A stretch of DNA of 64,000 nt, taken from contig CAJYNG010000022.1 of NCBI GenBank assembly GCA_913775725.1, forward strand, positions 212,997 to 276,996, given 5' to 3'. The notes under the pieces were generated by a model. That model was not told where the DNA came from and made no database searches. It was given only the letters and a program-made list of their open reading frames with translations. This document shows, one piece after another, positions 1 through 7,788 of this stretch. Each line of letters starts with the position of its first letter. The first letter of the stretch is position 1. Origin of the DNA: an uncultured Stenotrophomonas sp. (GTDB lineage Bacteria > Pseudomonadota > Gammaproteobacteria > Xanthomonadales > Xanthomonadaceae). Made by a program: the position numbers and the translations under genes.

Positions 1-500
1 TCGGGGTCGGCCATCAGCTTCGGCTCACGGCCCTCCTCGTAAGCCGCATCACCGGGGAAGTCCTGGCCGAAACGCTGGCGGACGATGGGACGTGCCTCCT
101 CCAACGGCAGGCCGATCCTGGCCCCACGGAACGAGACGAACGTCATCGTCGGCAGGATCACCTCCTCCACCGGCAGCCCCTTCCATTGCCCCTGCACGCA
201 GAACGTGGCGATCTCGTTCTCTTCGTCCACCTTGCAGGGTTTCGACGCGTTCGCGGCCAACCAGGGATGGGCCGGGCGCCCGGTTTGCAGATCGATGTAC
301 CAGCCGTCCAGCGCGCAGGTCGGCAAGGCATCGAGCAGCGGGGAGAGGTCTGTTGCGGTGGCCGGGGCGGCCAGCGGTGCGCCCGTTGCGGGTGTCCCGG
401 TTGGTGCATCCGGTGTGCGCTGGCAGGCCGCCAGCGCGAGTAGACCGGCCAGCAGCGCGACGTGGCACGGACGCCGGATTGAATGCTGCGTTCCCTGCAT
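1..500 (-). CDS. Putative lipoprotein, partial (C-terminus off the window)
   Basis: Reading leftwards from the ATG at 498-500 gives an open frame that runs off the window edge with no stop, so the C-terminus is missing. The N-terminus has a basic start, a hydrophobic core (ALLAGLLALAAC) and a lipobox-like LAAC, with Cys about residue 27, then a Thr/Ala/Pro-rich linker. That pattern predicts a lipid-anchored envelope protein. The mature part contains a segment reading CALDGWYIDLQTGRPAH and several Cys residues. I do not recognise a family and assign no function. It is followed upstream, on the same strand, by another hypothetical gene 16 bases away, so they may be co-transcribed. Confidence 0.6.
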   Translation of the reverse strand, partial: MQGTQHSIRRPCHVALLAGLLALAACQRTPDAPTGTPATGAPLAAPATATDLSPLLDALPTCALDGWYIDLQTGRPAHPWLAANASKPCKVDEENEIATFCVQGQWKGLPVEEVILPTMTFVSFRGARIGLPLEEARPIVRQRFGQDFPGDAAYEEGREPKLMADP

Positions 501-516
501 TGCGTGTTTCCTGGTT

Positions 517-1008
517 TCAGAACCCAGTGCAGATGATCGCCGATCCGGGACCGGCTTGGACGTTGGCTGCGGCGCGATCTCCACGCATGGCGTGGAGCCA
601 CCGCGTGTGTCGGCTTCCCGCCCGGTAAACTGCGTAGGCATCGAGGATCTTCTGCAGCCGCGCATGCTGTTTCGTCCCCATGGGGACCCGCTGCACGCGC
701 TTCAGCAGCGTCTTCCACATGTATCCGGATCGGAAGAAATACGGCCGTACTTCGAGAAAGGTCAGCGCGACATCCAGCGTATCTGGATCGTGTTCGGCCA
801 GCCGTTTCAACGCGTTGGCATAGCCTCCCGGGAACGCCAGCCGCTCGTAGTGCTGGTGGAACGCCGCGCAGGCCTGGGCGTGCAGCAGCTTCTGTTCCGG
901 GTCACGCCAGCGCAGCGCGGCACTCTCGTGGATGGCCTGCTGCAGCCGGTTGATCTCGTCAGCATTGGCGCGGATCAGGCGCTCCATCGGGGCACGGGGA
1001 TGGGCCAT
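517..1008 (-). CDS. Hypothetical protein, about 163 aa
   Basis: Soluble, His/Arg/Leu-rich protein of unknown function with no signal peptide or membrane segment. I chose the ATG at 1006-1008 (MAHPRAPMERL) because GGAAGGA lies just upstream of it. An in-frame ATG 12 bases earlier has no such site. The body looks helical (for example LIRANADEINRLQQAIHESAAL). Near the C-terminus the codons for RWLHAMRGD lie over a perfect hairpin at 579-597 of a type also seen between genes in this window. The C-terminal tail may therefore come from a small repeat insertion. No family recognised. Confidence 0.6.
   Translation of the reverse strand: MAHPRAPMERLIRANADEINRLQQAIHESAALRWRDPEQKLLHAQACAAFHQHYERLAFPGGYANALKRLAEHDPDTLDVALTFLEVRPYFFRSGYMWKTLLKRVQRVPMGTKQHARLQKILDAYAVYRAGSRHTRWLHAMRGDRAAANVQAGPGSAIICTGF
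579..597. repeat. Small hairpin repeat inside a coding region
   Basis: The sequence is an 8-bp inverted repeat with a 3-base loop, CTCCACGC-ATG-GCGTGGAG. A near-identical hairpin core lies between genes at 47721-47737. Here it sits in frame in the 3' part of the hypothetical gene at 517-1008. Confidence 0.6.
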
Positions 1009-1031
1009 GGTTCCTTCCATGTGGCTTGTCA

Positions 1032-1072
1032 GGGGTCAGATCCCTTTCCCGCAGGGAAAGGGATCTGACCCC
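1032..1072. repeat. Perfect 19-bp inverted repeat, 3-base loop
   Basis: Arms GGGGTCAGATCCCTTTCCC and its exact complement are separated by GCA. It lies between two same-strand genes, just downstream of the metallophosphoesterase stop. There is no T-tract, so it is a poor intrinsic terminator in either direction. It resembles the short palindromic interspersed elements common in Stenotrophomonas, and could still act as an mRNA 3' end stabiliser. Confidence 0.75.
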
Positions 1073-1080
1073 ACTTCAGG

Positions 1081-2217
1081 TCACGGCGCTCGGCGCAATG
1101 TCACCAGGGTGATCTCCGACGGCACGCCGATGCGCGCCGGGAAACCAGCCCAGAGGCCCGCACCGTTGCTCACGTACAGCGTCATCCCATCCACGTCATA
1201 ACAGCCGGAAACAAAGCCACCGTTGGCCCGCTTCACCAGCTGGTCCATGCCGATGATCTGCCCGCCATGGGTATGCCCGGACAGCTGCAGCTTCACACCG
1301 CGCGCGGCGGCCTCGCGTGCATTGCGCGGGCGATGATCGAGCAAGATCACCGGCGCGGACAGATCGGCACCGGCCAGTGCAGCATCCAGATCCGGCAGCG
1401 GCAGGCCGTAGCGTGCGGCCACCGGATCGGTGACACCGGCAATGGTCAACGCTGCATCGCCGCGCCTCACCTGCGTGTGGCTGTTCTCCAGCACCTGCAT
1501 GTGCAGCGCGCGGAACGCCTGCATCCAGTCCTGGTACTGCGCGTAGTACTCGTGGTTGCCCGTGATGGCGATGACCCCATCCGGCGCATGCAGATCGGCC
1601 AACGGTCGCGCGTCGTCGCGACGGGCCTCGACGCTGCCGTCGATCAGATCACCGGTGATCACGATCAGGTCCGGCTTCAGCGCGTTGCTCTGGTCCACCA
1701 CCCTGCGCACCCAGTCACCGGTCAGCAGGCGGCTGGCGTGGATGTCGGTCAGCTGCAGCACGCGATAGCCGTCGAACGCGGCCGGCAATCCGGCGATGCT
1801 CACCTCGATCTGCCGGGGCTTGGGTACCGCCATGCCCTGGCTGACACCGTAGCCACTGACCAGCAGGGCCAGCATGCCGGCCGCCGGTCGCAGACTCCGC
1901 GTGCGCAATGCGGCTACCGTGCGTGGCCAGCGCAGCAGGCGGGAAGCGAGCAGGCTCACGTCCAGCGCCAGCATCAGCAACGCCAGCAGCAACACCGCCG
2001 TGGAGCCGGTGGCCAGCGTGGCGATGGCCAGTTTCGGAATCTCGGGCGAGGCCATCGTGCCCCAGAACATGGCGACGATGCGCAGCTGCACGGCAACGCC
2101 CACCAGCAGCAGCGACAGCACGATCTTCATCCAGATGGGCATGCGCAGTGGCCAGAACAGGCGCCAGGCCACATAGAGGCCCATCAACAAACCGATCGTA
2201 CTCAGCACTGCAACCAT
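1081..2217 (-). CDS. Membrane-anchored metallophosphoesterase (YaeI/YkuE-like)
   Basis: A calcineurin-type metal-dependent phosphohydrolase, 378 aa. Residues 1-130 hold about four hydrophobic segments. The catalytic domain follows, with the family motifs in order: LTDIHAS (metal ligands D and H), GDLIDG, GNHEYY and SGHTHGGQ. Relatives such as E. coli YaeI and B. subtilis YkuE act on lipid or nucleotide phosphoesters near the membrane; the substrate here cannot be told from sequence. The catalytic part probably faces the periplasm, but this is inferred only from the hydrophobic N-terminus. No good ribosome-binding site precedes the ATG. The gene stands alone between two repeat elements. Confidence 0.88.
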   Translation of the reverse strand: MVAVLSTIGLLMGLYVAWRLFWPLRMPIWMKIVLSLLLVGVAVQLRIVAMFWGTMASPEIPKLAIATLATGSTAVLLLALLMLALDVSLLASRLLRWPRTVAALRTRSLRPAAGMLALLVSGYGVSQGMAVPKPRQIEVSIAGLPAAFDGYRVLQLTDIHASRLLTGDWVRRVVDQSNALKPDLIVITGDLIDGSVEARRDDARPLADLHAPDGVIAITGNHEYYAQYQDWMQAFRALHMQVLENSHTQVRRGDAALTIAGVTDPVAARYGLPLPDLDAALAGADLSAPVILLDHRPRNAREAAARGVKLQLSGHTHGGQIIGMDQLVKRANGGFVSGCYDVDGMTLYVSNGAGLWAGFPARIGVPSEITLVTLRRAP

Positions 2218-2266
2218 CCGGGAAGGAAAACGGGCCCGCCATGGTGACGGCTGCGGGAGGTGTTGT

Positions 2267-2355
2267 GTAGAGCCGAGCCCATGCTCGGCTGCTCAGGAAG
2301 CCGTCGAGCATGGCTCGACGCTACAGAACCCCAATCGCGCAGGGCTCGACGCTAC
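2267..2355. repeat. GTAG-type (SMAG) repeat cluster
   Basis: GTAG followed by the hairpin GAGCCGAGCCCATGCTCGGCT, then the inverse partner ending CTCGACGCTAC at 2321-2324, and a partial third unit (GGCTCGACGCTAC) up to 2355. Units headed by GTAG and paired head-to-head are the known REP class of S. maltophilia. The third unit touches the stop codon of the TerC-family gene. Confidence 0.85.
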
Positions 2356-3890
2356 AGATCGCCGAGGCGTTCAACCCGCAGGCGGGCGATACGACGCTTC
2401 TCCATCGCCAGCACAGTGACGCGTACATCCGCAATTTCCACCGCATCACCGATGTCCGGCAGGCGCCCCAGACGCTCCAGTACCAGCCCGGAGATGGTCA
2501 TGTAGTCGGCACTGCGCGGCAGCGATACACCCGCCAGGCGCTGCAGATCGTCCAGGGTCAGCGCGCCATCGGCCTCCCAGCAATCTTCGCCCTGCGCGAC
2601 CACGCCATAGCGCTCGTCCTGGGTGTCGACCAGGTCACCGGCAATGGCCGCCAGCAGGTCGTTGGCGGTCACCAGGCCTTCCACGCTGCCGTACTCGTCC
2701 ACCGCCACCGCCAGCGGCACGGGGTGCTGGCGGATCAGTTCCAGCGCCTGCAGCGCACTGGCGCTGGACAGCACGTACTGCGGCTCACGCAGGTTGCCTT
2801 CCAGCTGCAGCGGCTTGCCCTGCAGCAGGTCGGCCAGCAGGTCGCGGCTCTGCACCACGCCACGCAGGCTGTCCAGATCACCATCGCCCACCAGCAGGCG
2901 GGTGTGCGGCGACGCCACCAGGCGGGCCACCACATCCTCCTGGCCCCGCGCCAGGTCGATCCACTGCACATCGGCACGCACGGTCATCACGCTCGACACC
3001 GGCCGATCGGCCAGGCCCAACACGCTGCGGATCATCTCGTGTTCGGCCGGCTGCAGGCGCTCTTCGGCGTCCACGTGTTCGTCGGCGTTTTCGTCGTCAT
3101 GGCCGTTGGCCGGGCGCGCGCCGAGCATTCGCAGCACCGCGTCAGCGGTGCGCTGGCGGAACGGCTGGCGACGCTCGTTGCGCTCGCGATTGAAGCGAAC
3201 CCACTGGTTGAACGCCTCGACCAGGATCGAGAAGGCAATGGCCGCGTACAGGTAGCCCTTCGGAATCTTGTAGCCCAGGCCCTCGGCCACCAGGCTGAAA
3301 CCGATCATCAGCAGGAAGCCCAGGCACAGCACCACCACCGTGGGATGCTTGTTGACGAAGCGGGTCAACGGCTTGCTGGCCACCAGCATCAGCGCCATCG
3401 CAATGGTCACTGCGGCGTACATCACGCCGAGGTTGTCGACCATGCCGACCGCGGTGATCACCGAGTCCAGCGAGAACACCGCATCAAGCACCACGATCTG
3501 TGCCACCACCATCGCGAAGCTGGCATAGACCTTCTTGCCATCCTCGTGATGCTCGCGGCCTTCCAGACGCTCGTGCAGCTCCATCGTGCCCTTGAACAGC
3601 AGGAACAGGCCACCGCCCAGCAGGATCAGGTCACGCCCGGAGAAGCTGTGGTCGAACAGCGTCAGCAGCGGCTCGGTCAGTTTCATGATCCAGGCCAGCG
3701 CGGCCAGCAGCACCAGCCGCATCAGCAGGGCCAGTGCCAGGCCGATCACCCGCGCGCGGTCACGCTGATGCGGCGGCAGTTTGTCGGCAAGGATCGCGAT
3801 GAACACCAGGTTGTCGATGCCGAGAACGATCTCCAGCACGACCAGGGTTGCAAGGCCCATCCATATCGAGGGGTCAGCCAACCATTCCAT
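2352..3890 (-). CDS. TerC-family membrane protein with CBS pair and CorC/HlyC domain
   Basis: A 512-aa inner-membrane protein like E. coli YoaE/YegH. Residues 1-240 are a TerC-type membrane domain with about seven hydrophobic segments and the family's acidic intramembrane motifs ([11 protein letters not shown] and [13 protein letters not shown]). A charged linker follows. Next comes a CBS-domain pair (about 290-420), including [24 protein letters not shown]. The C-terminal domain of about 80 residues is the CorC/HlyC transporter-associated type. TerC relatives are linked to metal ion export (Mn in several bacteria), and CBS pairs usually sense adenine nucleotides. The transported ion is not shown by the sequence. 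It is transcribed away from the XRE/DUF2975 pair's promoter but on the same strand. Confidence 0.9.
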   Translation of the reverse strand: MEWLADPSIWMGLATLVVLEIVLGIDNLVFIAILADKLPPHQRDRARVIGLALALLMRLVLLAALAWIMKLTEPLLTLFDHSFSGRDLILLGGGLFLLFKGTMELHERLEGREHHEDGKKVYASFAMVVAQIVVLDAVFSLDSVITAVGMVDNLGVMYAAVTIAMALMLVASKPLTRFVNKHPTVVVLCLGFLLMIGFSLVAEGLGYKIPKGYLYAAIAFSILVEAFNQWVRFNRERNERRQPFRQRTADAVLRMLGARPANGHDDENADEHVDAEERLQPAEHEMIRSVLGLADRPVSSVMTVRADVQWIDLARGQEDVVARLVASPHTRLLVGDGDLDSLRGVVQSRDLLADLLQGKPLQLEGNLREPQYVLSSASALQALELIRQHPVPLAVAVDEYGSVEGLVTANDLLAAIAGDLVDTQDERYGVVAQGEDCWEADGALTLDDLQRLAGVSLPRSADYMTISGLVLERLGRLPDIGDAVEIADVRVTVLAMEKRRIARLRVERLGDL

Positions 3891-3933
3891 TTCAGGTCCG
3901 TTTCGTCAGTAGGTAAGGGAAAAGGGAAACCAC

Positions 3934-4158
3934 TCAGTCAGCGTCCTGCACCTGCGCCGGGTCATGCCCGAGCAGGTCGCCAGGCGTGCATTGCAACTCG
4001 CGGCAGATCGCATCCAGCGTGGAAAAGCGGATGGCGCGCGCCTTGCCGGTTTTCAGGATCGACAGGTTGGCCAGGGTGATGTCGATGCGCCCGGCCAGCT
4101 CGGACAGGGTCATGCCCCGTTCCTGCAGCATGCGGTCCAGGGTGATGATGATCGCCAT
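3934..4158 (-). CDS. Small XRE-family regulator (Cro/C1-type HTH)
   Basis: A 74-aa protein that is almost entirely one helix-turn-helix domain: LDRMLQERGMTLSELAGRID is the first part, LANLSILKTGKARAIRF the recognition helix region, and the end is ELQCTPGDLLGH. This short YozG-like form typically sits beside a DUF2975 membrane protein, as here. Its ATG overlaps the stop of the DUF2975 gene by one base (TGATG), so translation is probably coupled. A perfect 12-bp palindrome upstream of the pair is a plausible operator. The signal it responds to is unknown. Confidence 0.88.
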   Translation of the reverse strand: MAIIITLDRMLQERGMTLSELAGRIDITLANLSILKTGKARAIRFSTLDAICRELQCTPGDLLGHDPAQVQDAD

Positions 4159-4706
4159 CAGATGACACCATCGAGGTCATCGCGCATCGCCGCGCCCACG
4201 GCGAACACCCGTGCCAGCACGAACAGCATCAGCACCGCGACCAGGCCGGTGATCGACATGCCGCCGCCCACCTCCATCCAGGTGAAGTCCGGGCCCATCC
4301 AGGCGGCGTAGGCGCCGATCAGGATCGACAGCACCTCCATCGACAGCATCAGCCACGCCATGCGCTGCAGGCGCTGCGCATTGGCATGGGTGAACGGCCG
4401 CTCGCGCGCCGCCGACTTCAGCAGCCGCAGCAGATGGCGCAGGAACACCAGGCACAGCACCAGCAGCGCGACGATGGCACCCAGGCCCAGGCAGAAATGC
4501 AGGAACAGATCGTTGCCATGCGCGGCGGCGGCAGCAGCATCGTGCACGCTGTCGAGCAGCCAGCGGCGGTCGTGGGCGACCAGCGGCACGGCCAGCAGTG
4601 CGGCCAGGATGCCCAGCCAGCACATCGCCCGGACGGCCTGTACGGCGGCCTGGGCCAGGGTGAACAAGCCTCGCGCAGGTCTGGCGCGGGCGGGACGAGC
4701 GGTCAA
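4158..4706 (-). CDS. DUF2975 family membrane protein
   Basis: A 182-aa protein with four hydrophobic segments (AMCWLGILAALLAVPLVA; LGLGAIVALLVLCLVFL; LMLSMEVLSILIGAYAAW; GLVAVLMLFVLARVFAVG), the usual layout of DUF2975. I chose the TTG start at 4704-4706 because GGAGG lies six bases upstream; the frame stays open further upstream but without a start site. DUF2975 proteins have no known activity. They are regularly paired with a small XRE regulator, and may sense the membrane or modulate that regulator. First gene of a two-gene operon. Confidence 0.82.
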   Translation of the reverse strand: MTARPARARPARGLFTLAQAAVQAVRAMCWLGILAALLAVPLVAHDRRWLLDSVHDAAAAAAHGNDLFLHFCLGLGAIVALLVLCLVFLRHLLRLLKSAARERPFTHANAQRLQRMAWLMLSMEVLSILIGAYAAWMGPDFTWMEVGGGMSITGLVAVLMLFVLARVFAVGAAMRDDLDGVI

Positions 4707-4748
4707 GCGGCCTCCGGCGTTGGGGCAGCATCGCCGCCCCAGGGTGGA

Positions 4749-4760
4749 TTTATCGATAAA
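4749..4760. promoter_or_regulatory. Perfect palindrome TTTATCGATAAA, candidate operator
   Basis: A 12-bp exact palindrome followed by CGATATA in an AT-rich island, 43 bases upstream of the DUF2975 start. Its position fits a promoter/operator for the DUF2975-XRE operon, with the XRE protein as the likely binder. The assignment is by position only. Confidence 0.45.
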
Positions 4761-4809
4761 CGATATACCACATGCCGCGTGAAAAGCTGAATCGCGCGCC
4801 TGGCCCCTG

Positions 4810-5391
4810 TCAGGGCCCAGGCGCGCCCTGCTCCAGCATCGCTTCGCCCGGGGCCGCCGAGGCCATCGCCTGCACGCCGGCTTCGGCCGCCTGCCGCGTG
4901 ACCAGGCGGAAGCGCACCTGCAGCTTGCCCTGCCCCGGCGTGGCCCAGCCGTACTGGATGGCCACCTGATCGGCCGACAGTGGCCCACGCCCAGGCAGCG
5001 ATCGCACCTGCAACGGCTTGGGTGCGGCCTGCACCAACCGGGCGAATCCCTTCTGCACGACCGCCGCGTCGGCCTTTTCGGCGTAGACCGTACACGTGCC
5101 ATCGTCAGCCCAGCTCACCGCATAGCGGCCACTGGCCAGAGGCACCATCCAGGCCACGCCCGATTGCCCCTGCAACAGCGTCGCGGCTTCGGCAGGCTGC
5201 AGCGGCGACAGTCCATTGGATTCCATCAGCGACTGCAGCCGTGCGGGGGCACCGATGTGCTGCATGCAGGCGGTGTCGAACAGCTCGCTGAAGGGATCCT
5301 GCGCCGGGGCCTTGGCCTTGGGCGTGCGCACGGGTTGCGCCACCGCCAGGGTGGGCAGCAGGGCCAAAGCCAGCCAGAACGCAGGACGCAT
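4810..5391 (-). CDS. Secreted hypothetical protein, 193 aa
   Basis: The N-terminus MRPAFWLALALLPTLAVAQ is a classical signal peptide with likely cleavage after AVA. The mature protein is about 175 aa with two Cys (ACMQHIGAP and GTCTVYAEK) that could form a disulfide. Its middle (GVAWMVPLASGRYAVSWADDGTCTVYAEKADAAVVQKGFARLV) looks like a small alpha/beta domain. I do not recognise the family with confidence. It is a single gene, divergent from the ArsR regulator across about 130 bases. Confidence 0.7.
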   Translation of the reverse strand: MRPAFWLALALLPTLAVAQPVRTPKAKAPAQDPFSELFDTACMQHIGAPARLQSLMESNGLSPLQPAEAATLLQGQSGVAWMVPLASGRYAVSWADDGTCTVYAEKADAAVVQKGFARLVQAAPKPLQVRSLPGRGPLSADQVAIQYGWATPGQGKLQVRFRLVTRQAAEAGVQAMASAAPGEAMLEQGAPGP

Positions 5392-5462
5392 CGGGATTCC
5401 AAGCTACAGAAAACAGCAGGGAGGATGGCAAAGCCCGGGCGCGACGCGCAATGGGTCATGGC

Positions 5463-5514
5463 TTGACAGCCGTCGCCGGCGGGAGGAGCATTAATTAACA
5501 AATTAGTTAATTAG
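5463..5514 (+). promoter_or_regulatory. Promoter and inverted-repeat operator of the ArsR-family gene
   Basis: A consensus -35 TTGACA lies at 5463-5468. Downstream is the AT-rich inverted repeat TTAATTAAC (5491-5499), AAATTA, GTTAATTAG (5506-5514), matching in 8 of 9 positions. ArsR proteins bind such 9-bp half-sites, and this one would cover the -10 and transcription start, giving autorepression. GGGAGGAG at 5481-5488 is too far from the ATG at 5521 to act as its ribosome-binding site. Confidence 0.6.
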
Positions 5515-5520
5515 CTCGCC

Positions 5521-5832
5521 ATGGACCGTATCTTCGAAGCCCTCGCCTCCACCGCCCGCCGGCAGATCCTGGCCTATCTCAGCGCCGGCGAGCTCAGCGC
5601 GGGCGAACTGGCCGAACGCTTCGACTTCAGCAAGCCGGCGCTGTCCAGCCATCTGCGCATCCTCGAGGAAGCCGGCCTGATCGAACGCGAGAAGCGCGGC
5701 CAGTTCGTGTACTTCCGGCAGGTTCCCGACCGTTTGGCCAACACGTTGTTCTCGTGGGCGGCCGAAGTCTGTCCGGTCGGCGGCCCGCTCAAGCGCGAAG
5801 CACGCGCACGCCGCAAGTCCCCTGCACGCTGA
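5521..5832 (+). CDS. ArsR/SmtB-family winged-helix repressor
   Basis: A 103-aa regulator with the full ArsR fold: MDRIFEALASTARRQILAYL at the start, recognition helix FSKPALSSHLRILEEAGLI, and wing EREKRGQFVYFRQVP. It lacks the CxC metal motif of ArsR/SmtB in helix 3 and has a single Cys near the C-terminus (AEVCPVGG). It is therefore more like the metal-independent autorepressor (SdpR-type) branch. No Shine-Dalgarno sequence sits before the ATG, so it may be translated from a leaderless or nearly leaderless message. It is the first gene of a pair with the cupin/DUF2867 gene 24 bases downstream. Confidence 0.88.
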   Translation: MDRIFEALASTARRQILAYLSAGELSAGELAERFDFSKPALSSHLRILEEAGLIEREKRGQFVYFRQVPDRLANTLFSWAAEVCPVGGPLKREARARRKSPAR

Positions 5833-5856
5833 TCCACTCTGCCAAGGAGCATGACG

Positions 5857-7251
5857 ATGCCTGGTTCGACCCGCGACCGCCGTTCGTTCCCAGGGGTACA
5901 GCTTCCAGCACTGGAGGGTGGCAGTCCGACCGAAGTCACGTTGATCGCGCAGCTCGGCATCGGTGCCGGTGATGCGCTGGTGACCGACGCCAGCCAGCGC
6001 CAGCGCCACCACCCGGCCTTCATCGATGCGCTGGACGAGCCTTCGGCGCGACTGGGCGGCATGCACCTGCAACAAGGGGATGCCTCCTCGCTGTACAGCT
6101 TCACCGTCGGTGCCGGTGGCCACCCGTTCCATCGCCATGCCGGACCGCGCATGTTCACCGCCATTGCCGGCAGCGCCGGTGCCGAGCTGCGCTTCGCCAC
6201 CGCGTCCGACGCGCAGCTGGCAGGAGATCCCGGTGTCTTCGCGCGCACGCTGCGGCGCATCCGCATCCCCCCAGACTGCCTGTTTACCGTACGCTTCGGC
6301 GGCGGCACCTGGCACCAGTTCGCATCGAACCATCGCGCACACCCCGCGCTGTTCGCGTTGTCCTGCCACAGCAATGAACTGGCCGGCGCAATGAGCGAGC
6401 AGGCCCGTGCACAGGTACAGCACAATGCCGCCGATATCCCCAGCCTGACCGAGGTACTGCCCGATGCGCACTGGCCATCGGCCACCACACTCGCGGCAGC
6501 GCCGCTGCTGCAACTGTCGCTGCAGGCAGCGCCGCCCAGCCTGAGTGCTCAGCTGTGCGCGCGTACCCGCGCTCTGTTCGGTCCGCTGCGTCGGATTCCA
6601 CTGCGGCCACTACGCGGGTTTGTCGAACGCGCCACACCGGCCTATCCCGTCCATTCAGAGGCCGTCGCCACTCACGGCCTGCTGCCTGTGGCCCTGCCGC
6701 GCAGCCACTACCAGGACCAGACCACGCTGCGCCTGGACAGCGCGCAGGTCGCGCACCACTCCGCATCGGCGCTGCTGGCCGATGTACTGGAAGGCTTCCT
6801 GCGCAATCCCCCCACCGGCGTGGGCCACCTGATGGCGCTGCGTAACCGCCTCGTGGCGCCGTTGCGGCTGCGTACGTCGCCGCTCGGCTGCCCGGTATCG
6901 TCATTGCTGTCGACCGATCGCAGCCAGTTGTTCGCCGGCCGCTATCCAGTGCTGGATTCGCATGTCGATACAGAAGATGACTGTGCCGAAGTGCTGCTCG
7001 GCGCCGACGATCGCCATCTGCGTTTCCGCAGCAGCGTGCGGGTACAGCGCTGTGCCGATGGCCATATCGAGATCAGCCTCGGCTCACGCGTGCAGACCCT
7101 CAATGCGTTCGGTCGCATCTACATGGCGCTGATCGATGCTGCACACCGGCACTACGTGGCACCCGCGCTGCTGCGGCGTGCTGTCGAGCATGCATTGGCA
7201 CCGGAACTGGCCACCGTTGACGCGTGGATGACGCGCCCGGTGCACCGATGA
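5857..7251 (+). CDS. Cupin plus DUF2867 two-domain protein
   Basis: A 464-aa cytoplasmic protein. I chose the ATG at 5857 because AAGGAG is seven bases upstream; the ATG at 5851 is only one base from it. Residues about 60-180 have cupin features (SLYSFTVGAGGHPFHRHAG and later GGTWHQFASN), which suggest a metal-binding beta-barrel. The C-terminal half, from about LPRSHYQDQTTL to the end, matches DUF2867, with the late motif RVQTLNAFGRIYMALIDAAHRHYV. Neither domain has a firm catalytic role, and the pairing is unusual. The ArsR-type regulator upstream probably controls it. Substrate unknown. Confidence 0.72.
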   Translation: MPGSTRDRRSFPGVQLPALEGGSPTEVTLIAQLGIGAGDALVTDASQRQRHHPAFIDALDEPSARLGGMHLQQGDASSLYSFTVGAGGHPFHRHAGPRMFTAIAGSAGAELRFATASDAQLAGDPGVFARTLRRIRIPPDCLFTVRFGGGTWHQFASNHRAHPALFALSCHSNELAGAMSEQARAQVQHNAADIPSLTEVLPDAHWPSATTLAAAPLLQLSLQAAPPSLSAQLCARTRALFGPLRRIPLRPLRGFVERATPAYPVHSEAVATHGLLPVALPRSHYQDQTTLRLDSAQVAHHSASALLADVLEGFLRNPPTGVGHLMALRNRLVAPLRLRTSPLGCPVSSLLSTDRSQLFAGRYPVLDSHVDTEDDCAEVLLGADDRHLRFRSSVRVQRCADGHIEISLGSRVQTLNAFGRIYMALIDAAHRHYVAPALLRRAVEHALAPELATVDAWMTRPVHR

Positions 7252-7252
7252 T

Positions 7253-7274
7253 GCCGGCCAGCGGCCGGCACTAC
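7253..7274. repeat. Short GTAG-class hairpin between convergent genes
   Basis: GCCGGCC-AGC-GGCCGGC followed by ACTAC. The final CTA provides the stop codon of the GNAT gene on the minus strand. The same core (TGCCGGCCAGCGGCCGGCAC) recurs at 47757-47773. Confidence 0.6.
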
Positions 7275-7774
7275 CTGGTGCTGTAGCGGTAGACCAGATC
7301 ATCGGCATCACTGCGCACCGCCCGCGTGTCGAGAACGCCGCCCAGGCGCCGCGCGACGGCCTGCGATGCCAGGTTGTCCGGCGCGATGTAACTGACCAGC
7401 GTCGGCAGCTTCGCCACCTCGAACGCCCAGTCGCGCAGTGCACCGGCCGCTTCAGTGGCAAAGCCCTGCCCTTCATGGCCGTCGTACAGCAACCAGCCCA
7501 GCTCCTTTTCAGGAAACAACGGGCCATGATTGATCCCCACCTGGCCGATGCAGGCACCGGTATCAGTGCGCTCGATCATCAACGCGCCATGACCGAACAG
7601 ATGCCAGCTGGCCAGGTCGTGGCAGAACTGGCCCCACGCCGCCACCTCACCGAACGGCCCGCCCATGCCGCGCGCACGCGGCGAGGCCAGGAACGCGGCA
7701 TAGATGCCGAAGTCATCCAGCTGCTGTGGACGCAGCCGCAGACGCACGGTGTGCAGGGTTGGAATCTCAAGCAT
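7271..7774 (-). CDS. GNAT-family acetyltransferase (RimJ/RimL-like)
   Basis: A 167-aa enzyme starting MLEIPTLHTVRLRLRPQ. The frame is open further upstream but the start at 7772-7774 gives the usual RimJ/RimL N-terminus. The family features are the first strand (TVRLRLRP), the acceptor region with CIGQVGINHGPLFPEKELGWLLYDGHEGQGFATEAA (acetyl-CoA P-loop region within HEGQGFATEAA) and YIAPDNLASQAVARRLGG near the end. It transfers acetyl from acetyl-CoA to an unknown amine. Single gene, convergent with the cupin gene. Confidence 0.87.
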   Translation of the reverse strand: MLEIPTLHTVRLRLRPQQLDDFGIYAAFLASPRARGMGGPFGEVAAWGQFCHDLASWHLFGHGALMIERTDTGACIGQVGINHGPLFPEKELGWLLYDGHEGQGFATEAAGALRDWAFEVAKLPTLVSYIAPDNLASQAVARRLGGVLDTRAVRSDADDLVYRYSTR

Positions 7775-7788
7775 GACGGCGCACAGGA

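Noticed and set aside
1032-1072. Rho-independent terminator
   Set aside because: Perfect stem but no T-run on either strand. It is better described as an interspersed palindrome.
4707-5102. N-terminal extension of the DUF2975 protein
   Set aside because: The frame is open but Arg/Cys-rich and has no ribosome-binding site. The TTG at 4706 with GGAGG gives the family length.
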